Below, in pieces: positions 6,636 through 8,964 of a stretch of 8,964 nucleotides of DNA; within the stretch, counting starts at the first letter, position 1, and each line of letters begins with the position of its first letter. Source of the stretch: Candidatus Rokuibacteriota bacterium (GTDB lineage: Bacteria; Methylomirabilota; Methylomirabilia; Rokubacteriales; CSP1-6). A model generated the notes under the pieces. The model was not told where the DNA came from and did no database searches. It worked only from the letters and a program-made list of their open reading frames with translations. The position numbers and the translations under genes were made by a program. The DNA lies in assembly GCA_003220195.1 (NCBI GenBank), contig QHRT01000231.1:1-8964 (forward strand), written 5' to 3'.

Positions 6636-6651
6636 TGCGACGCGGGCGGCG
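6619..6651. other. Imperfect inverted repeat in the divergent control region
   Basis: CGCCGCC (6619-6625) pairs with GGCGGCG (6645-6651). After one bulged G, CGCG (6627-6630) pairs with CGCG (6641-6644) around a 10-base loop. It overlaps the candidate -35 of the minus-strand operon and lies just upstream of the plus-strand candidate promoter. It could therefore be an operator acting on both genes. In DNA this GC-rich, part of the pairing is expected by chance. Confidence 0.35.
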
Positions 6652-6660
6652 GGCGCTCGG

Positions 6661-6669
6661 TGCTAGACT
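6661..6669 (+). promoter_or_regulatory. Candidate extended -10 promoter element for the binding-protein gene
   Basis: TGCTAGACT reads as an extended -10 (TGn) followed by TAGACT, four of six consensus positions, about 53 bases before the ATG. No convincing -35 box lies 16-18 bases upstream, so this would be an extended -10 type or activator-dependent promoter. Confidence 0.35.
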
Positions 6670-6705
6670 CGCGCTCTCTCGACAGGGCGTGATGCGTCTC
6701 GCGCG

Positions 6706-6711
6706 AGGAGG
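6706..6711 (+). promoter_or_regulatory. Strong ribosome binding site of the binding-protein gene
   Basis: A full AGGAGG lies 10 bases before the ATG at 6722. The spacing is a little long. This supports the ATG over the internal in-frame GTG at codon 17, which has no such site. Confidence 0.75.
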
Positions 6712-6721
6712 TTAACTTGAA

Positions 6722-8314
6722 ATGGCCGTTCTGAAGGCTGCGCGTCGCTTCGACGAGGCCGCCTCGCTCGTGAAAGCTACCGACCCCCGCACTGCCGTCG
6801 TGCTCGCGGTCCTGTTCGTGATCCTCGCCTCGTCCCCCGCCGTCGCGGCGGACGCGCCGGCGGGTCAGATGACGTGGGCCGTGCACTTCTCGCTCGCGCC
6901 GACCTTCTTCGATCCCGCGGAGACGCCGGGCATCATCACCCCGTTCCTGGTGCTGTACGCCCTCCACGACGCGCTCGTGAAACCGATGCCGGGCAAGCCA
7001 CAGGCGGGCAGCCTCGCGGAGTCCTGGACCGTGTCGCCCGACGGGCTCGTCTACGAGTTTGCGCTCCGCTCCGGTGTCCGGTTCCACAACGGCGATCCGC
7101 TCACCGCCGAGGACGTGAAGTTCTCCTTCGAGCGCTACCGCGGCGCCGCGGCGTCCACATTGCGCGCTCGCGTCGCCGCGGTCGAGGTCGTGGACCCGCT
7201 GCGCGTGCGCTTCCGCCTGAAGCAGCCGTGGTTCGACTTCATGACGTTCTTCGGCACTCCCGCGACCGGAGCCGCGTGGATCGTGCCGAAGAAGTACGTC
7301 GAGAGAGTCGGGGACGACGGCTACAAGAAGCTGCCGGTGGGCGCCGGCCCCTACAAGTTCGTCTCGTTCACGCCCGGCGTCGAGCTCGTGCTCGAGGCGT
7401 ACGAGCAGTACTGGCGGAAGGCGCCGCACGTGAAACGGCTCGTGTTCAGAAGTGTGCCGGACGAAGCCACCCGTCTCGCGATGCTGAAGCGCACCGAGGC
7501 GGACGTCGTCTACTCGGTGCGCGGCGCCCTGGCCGAGGAAATTCGGAAGACGCCGGGGCTGACGCTGAAGGCCACCGGCGGCGCGTTCACCGAGTGGATC
7601 ATGTTCATCGACCAGTGGGATCAGAAGTCCCCGTGGGCGGATCGACGCGTGCGGCTGGCGGCGAACCTGGCGATCGACCGACCGAGTCTCAACCAGGCCG
7701 AGTATCTCGGCCTCGCGAAGCCGACCGGCAGCATCATTCCGAGCGGCTTCGACTTCGCGTGGCCCGCGCCGACGTATCCCTACGATCCCAAGCGCGCGCG
7801 GCAGCTCCTGGCCGAGGCCGGCTATCCGAACGGCTTCGACGCGGGACAGATCTCGTCCGACATGGTGTACGTGCCGATCGCCGAGACCGTCGCGAACGGG
7901 CTCCAGGCGATCGGACTCCGCATCAAGCTCTTTCCGATGGAGCGCGCGGCAGCCATCAAGGCGAATCAGGAGAAGAAGCTGAAGAACCTGCATCGCGCGG
8001 GCAGCGCGGCGTTCGGCAACGCGGCGACCCGGATCGAGGCGTTCGTCGTGTCAGAGGGGATGTACGCCTACGGCGGCTATCCCGACATCGACGGCCTGTT
8101 CCGTGAACAGGCGGCCGAGCCGAACCGGAGGAAGCGCGAGGCGATCCTGCACCGGATCCAGCAGCTGATGCACGAGAAGGTGATGTTCGCGCCACTCTTC
8201 GAGCCGGCGTTCCTGAACGGCGTCGGTCCTCGCGTGGCGGAATCCGGACTCGGCCTCATCACGTATCACGGCTACTCCGCGCCGTACGAGGACGTGAAGC
8301 TCCACCTGAAGTGA
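6722..8314 (+). CDS. ABC transporter solute-binding protein, family 5 (SBP_bac_5, peptide/nickel/opine type)
   Basis: 530 residues, the normal length for this family of periplasmic binding proteins that deliver oligopeptides, opines, nickel chelates or other solutes to a Dpp/Opp-type ABC importer. The N-terminus has an unusually long polar region (1-24), then a hydrophobic core (AVVLAVLFVILASSPAVA) with likely cleavage after residue 42 or 43. There is no lipobox, so it should be soluble in the periplasm of a diderm cell. The family signature spans about residues 98-138 (SLAESWTVSPDGLVYEF, then GVRFHNGDPLTAEDVKFSFE). AGPYKF and the C-terminal YPYDPKRARQLLAEAGYPNG segment are also typical. It appears monocistronic: it is divergent from the MaoC operon and convergent with a permease gene, so its cognate permease is not co-transcribed downstream. 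Ligand is unknown. The location beside CoA-transferases makes a carboxylate or peptide-like substrate possible, but that is inference. Confidence 0.93.
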   Translation: MAVLKAARRFDEAASLVKATDPRTAVVLAVLFVILASSPAVAADAPAGQMTWAVHFSLAPTFFDPAETPGIITPFLVLYALHDALVKPMPGKPQAGSLAESWTVSPDGLVYEFALRSGVRFHNGDPLTAEDVKFSFERYRGAAASTLRARVAAVEVVDPLRVRFRLKQPWFDFMTFFGTPATGAAWIVPKKYVERVGDDGYKKLPVGAGPYKFVSFTPGVELVLEAYEQYWRKAPHVKRLVFRSVPDEATRLAMLKRTEADVVYSVRGALAEEIRKTPGLTLKATGGAFTEWIMFIDQWDQKSPWADRRVRLAANLAIDRPSLNQAEYLGLAKPTGSIIPSGFDFAWPAPTYPYDPKRARQLLAEAGYPNGFDAGQISSDMVYVPIAETVANGLQAIGLRIKLFPMERAAAIKANQEKKLKNLHRAGSAAFGNAATRIEAFVVSEGMYAYGGYPDIDGLFREQAAEPNRRKREAILHRIQQLMHEKVMFAPLFEPAFLNGVGPRVAESGLGLITYHGYSAPYEDVKLHLK

Positions 8315-8430
8315 ACTTCCAGTGCTCGTCGCCACCGTCGCCGGAGTCTTCGACGTCACCGTGAACCGGGGCGAGAGCGAGTATTTCGGGAAGCTCGTTC
8401 CCGCGAATTGAAAATCGAAATCGATTACAT

Positions 8431-8452
8431 GGGGGGCCTCGACGGGCCCCCC
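8431..8452. terminator. Strong G6CC/GGC6 hairpin between convergent genes, likely bidirectional terminator
   Basis: An 8-bp perfect stem (GGGGGGCC with GGCCCCCC) closes the loop TCGACG. CAT/ATG flanks can extend it past one bulged A. On the minus strand it lies 23 bases after the permease stop and is followed by a T-rich stretch (8412-8430), giving a nearly classical intrinsic terminator for that gene. On the plus strand it lies 116 bases after the binding-protein stop but lacks a T-tract. The rest of 8315-8475 shows no convincing gene. Confidence 0.65.
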
Positions 8453-8475
8453 AATGCCCCCCGACGCTCGCGAAG

Positions 8476-8964
8476 CTAGAGATTCCTGAGGCCGGGGTCA
8501 AGGGCATCCCGCAACCAGTCGCCTAACAAGTTAGCCGAGACCACCGCGAGCGAGATGGCGACTCCCGGCATGGCCGAAAACCACCATGCCGAGACCACGT
8601 AGTTGCGACCCTCGGCGACCATCGAGCCCCAGGCGGGCTGGGGCGGCGGGATCCCCGCGCCGAGAAAGCTCAGCGTCGCCTCGGTGAGAATGACGATCCC
8701 GAGGTTCGCGGTCGCCAGCACGATGATCGTGTCGCCGAGGTTCGGCAGGATGTGCCGGAAGAGGATCCTCGGGCGCGAGACTCCCGCGGCATGCGCCGCG
8801 AGAACGAATTCACGGCCGCGAAGGCTGACGACGAGGCTGCGGACGACCCGTGCGAAGCGCGCCCACAGCGTCAGGGCGATCGCGATCACCACGTTCGCCG
8901 GCTTGGGGCCGAACACAACGGCGAGCAGCAGGGCGAGCAGCACGATCGGGAAACTCAGGCCGAA
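8476..8964 (-). CDS. DppC-type ABC transporter permease (N-terminus cut by window edge)
   Basis: The last 162 residues of an inner-membrane permease are visible. The frame stays open past the right edge (FGLSFPIVLL precedes the first internal GTG), so there is no real start in the window. Visible parts are hydrophobic segments at the N-terminal side of the fragment and the cytoplasmic EAA loop, with EFVLAAHAAGVSRPRILFRH followed by ILPN, which docks on the ATPase. Next come TEATLSFLGAGIPPPQPAWG and the family-typical C-terminus WWFSAMPGVAISLAVVSANLLGDWLRDALDP. This is the hallmark ending of DppC/OppC/GsiD-type permeases, usually about 280-300 residues and paired with a DppB partner. Partner and ATPase genes should lie beyond the right edge. 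It converges with the binding-protein gene, so the two are not co-transcribed and need not belong to the same importer. Confidence 0.95.
   Translation of the reverse strand, partial: FGLSFPIVLLALLLAVVFGPKPANVVIAIALTLWARFARVVRSLVVSLRGREFVLAAHAAGVSRPRILFRHILPNLGDTIIVLATANLGIVILTEATLSFLGAGIPPPQPAWGSMVAEGRNYVVSAWWFSAMPGVAISLAVVSANLLGDWLRDALDPGLRNL

Noticed and set aside
6605..7993. A 462-codon minus-strand frame opposite the binding-protein gene
   Set aside because: The plus-strand frame is a full-length recognisable SBP_bac_5 protein. The antisense frame is His/Arg-rich with no family features.
8322..8411. A short plus-strand frame from a GTG encoding VAGVFDVTVNRGESEYFGK
   Set aside because: It vaguely recalls the end of SelW/SelT-like proteins, but has 29 codons, no ribosome site and stops just upstream. 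At most it is a relic, and I cannot support it.
8259..8507. An 82-codon minus-strand frame across the convergent intergenic region
   Set aside because: It spans the terminator hairpin and overlaps the permease end and the binding-protein end, with no recognisable features.

Overview
The window is GC-rich, densely coded bacterial DNA with third-position G/C bias. Its genes suggest a metabolically versatile free-living bacterium (soil or sediment type) that takes up small organic solutes and processes acyl-CoA esters. The combination of several CoA-transferases, a two-hot-dog MaoC hydratase and a family 5 solute-binding protein is common in Candidatus Rokubacteria/Methylomirabilota-like and proteobacterial soil genomes. 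That is recollection, not a computed assignment, and I hold the taxonomy loosely.

Layout. (1) Positions 1-1279, minus strand: the first 426 residues of an exported CSLREA-type parallel beta-helix protein, cut at its C-terminus by the window edge. It has a signal peptide, a CxLRxAIxxAN motif and about nine GGGIxN...TLTLxxSTV repeats. (2) Positions 1280-1593: no gene. This stretch holds a good sigma-70-like promoter for the beta-helix gene (TTGACA, 16 bp, TAGCAT) and three hairpins, one of which probably ends the operon to the right. (3) Positions 1594-6546, minus strand: an operon read in the order MaoC-type dehydratase/hydratase, CaiB/BaiF CoA-transferase with rearranged halves, fused alpha-beta family I CoA-transferase (SCOT-like), and a conventional CaiB/BaiF CoA-transferase. 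(4) Positions 6547-6721: a divergent control region with a perfect 20-bp tandem duplication, an inverted repeat and weak promoter candidates on both strands. (5) Positions 6722-8314, plus strand: an extracytoplasmic solute-binding protein (SBP_bac_5). (6) Positions 8315-8475: a convergent intergenic region with a strong G6CC/GGC6 hairpin terminator. (7) Positions 8476-8964, minus strand: the C-terminal 162 residues of a DppC-type ABC permease, cut at its N-terminus by the window edge.

How the genes may work together: the four-gene operon would move CoA onto one or more carboxylic acids (three CoA-transferases of two unrelated folds) and hydrate or dehydrate the resulting enoyl/hydroxyacyl-CoA. 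The divergent binding protein and the nearby permease could supply the substrate, but the substrate is not readable from sequence. The point most worth checking is the junction between the MaoC gene and the next CoA-transferase. The CoA-transferase frame carries family-like N-terminal sequence upstream of its first ATG but has no start codon there, which suggests a one-base frameshift, a sequencing error or a non-canonical start. I saw no CRISPR array, tRNA, rRNA or insertion sequence, and no clear new defence or mobile system.
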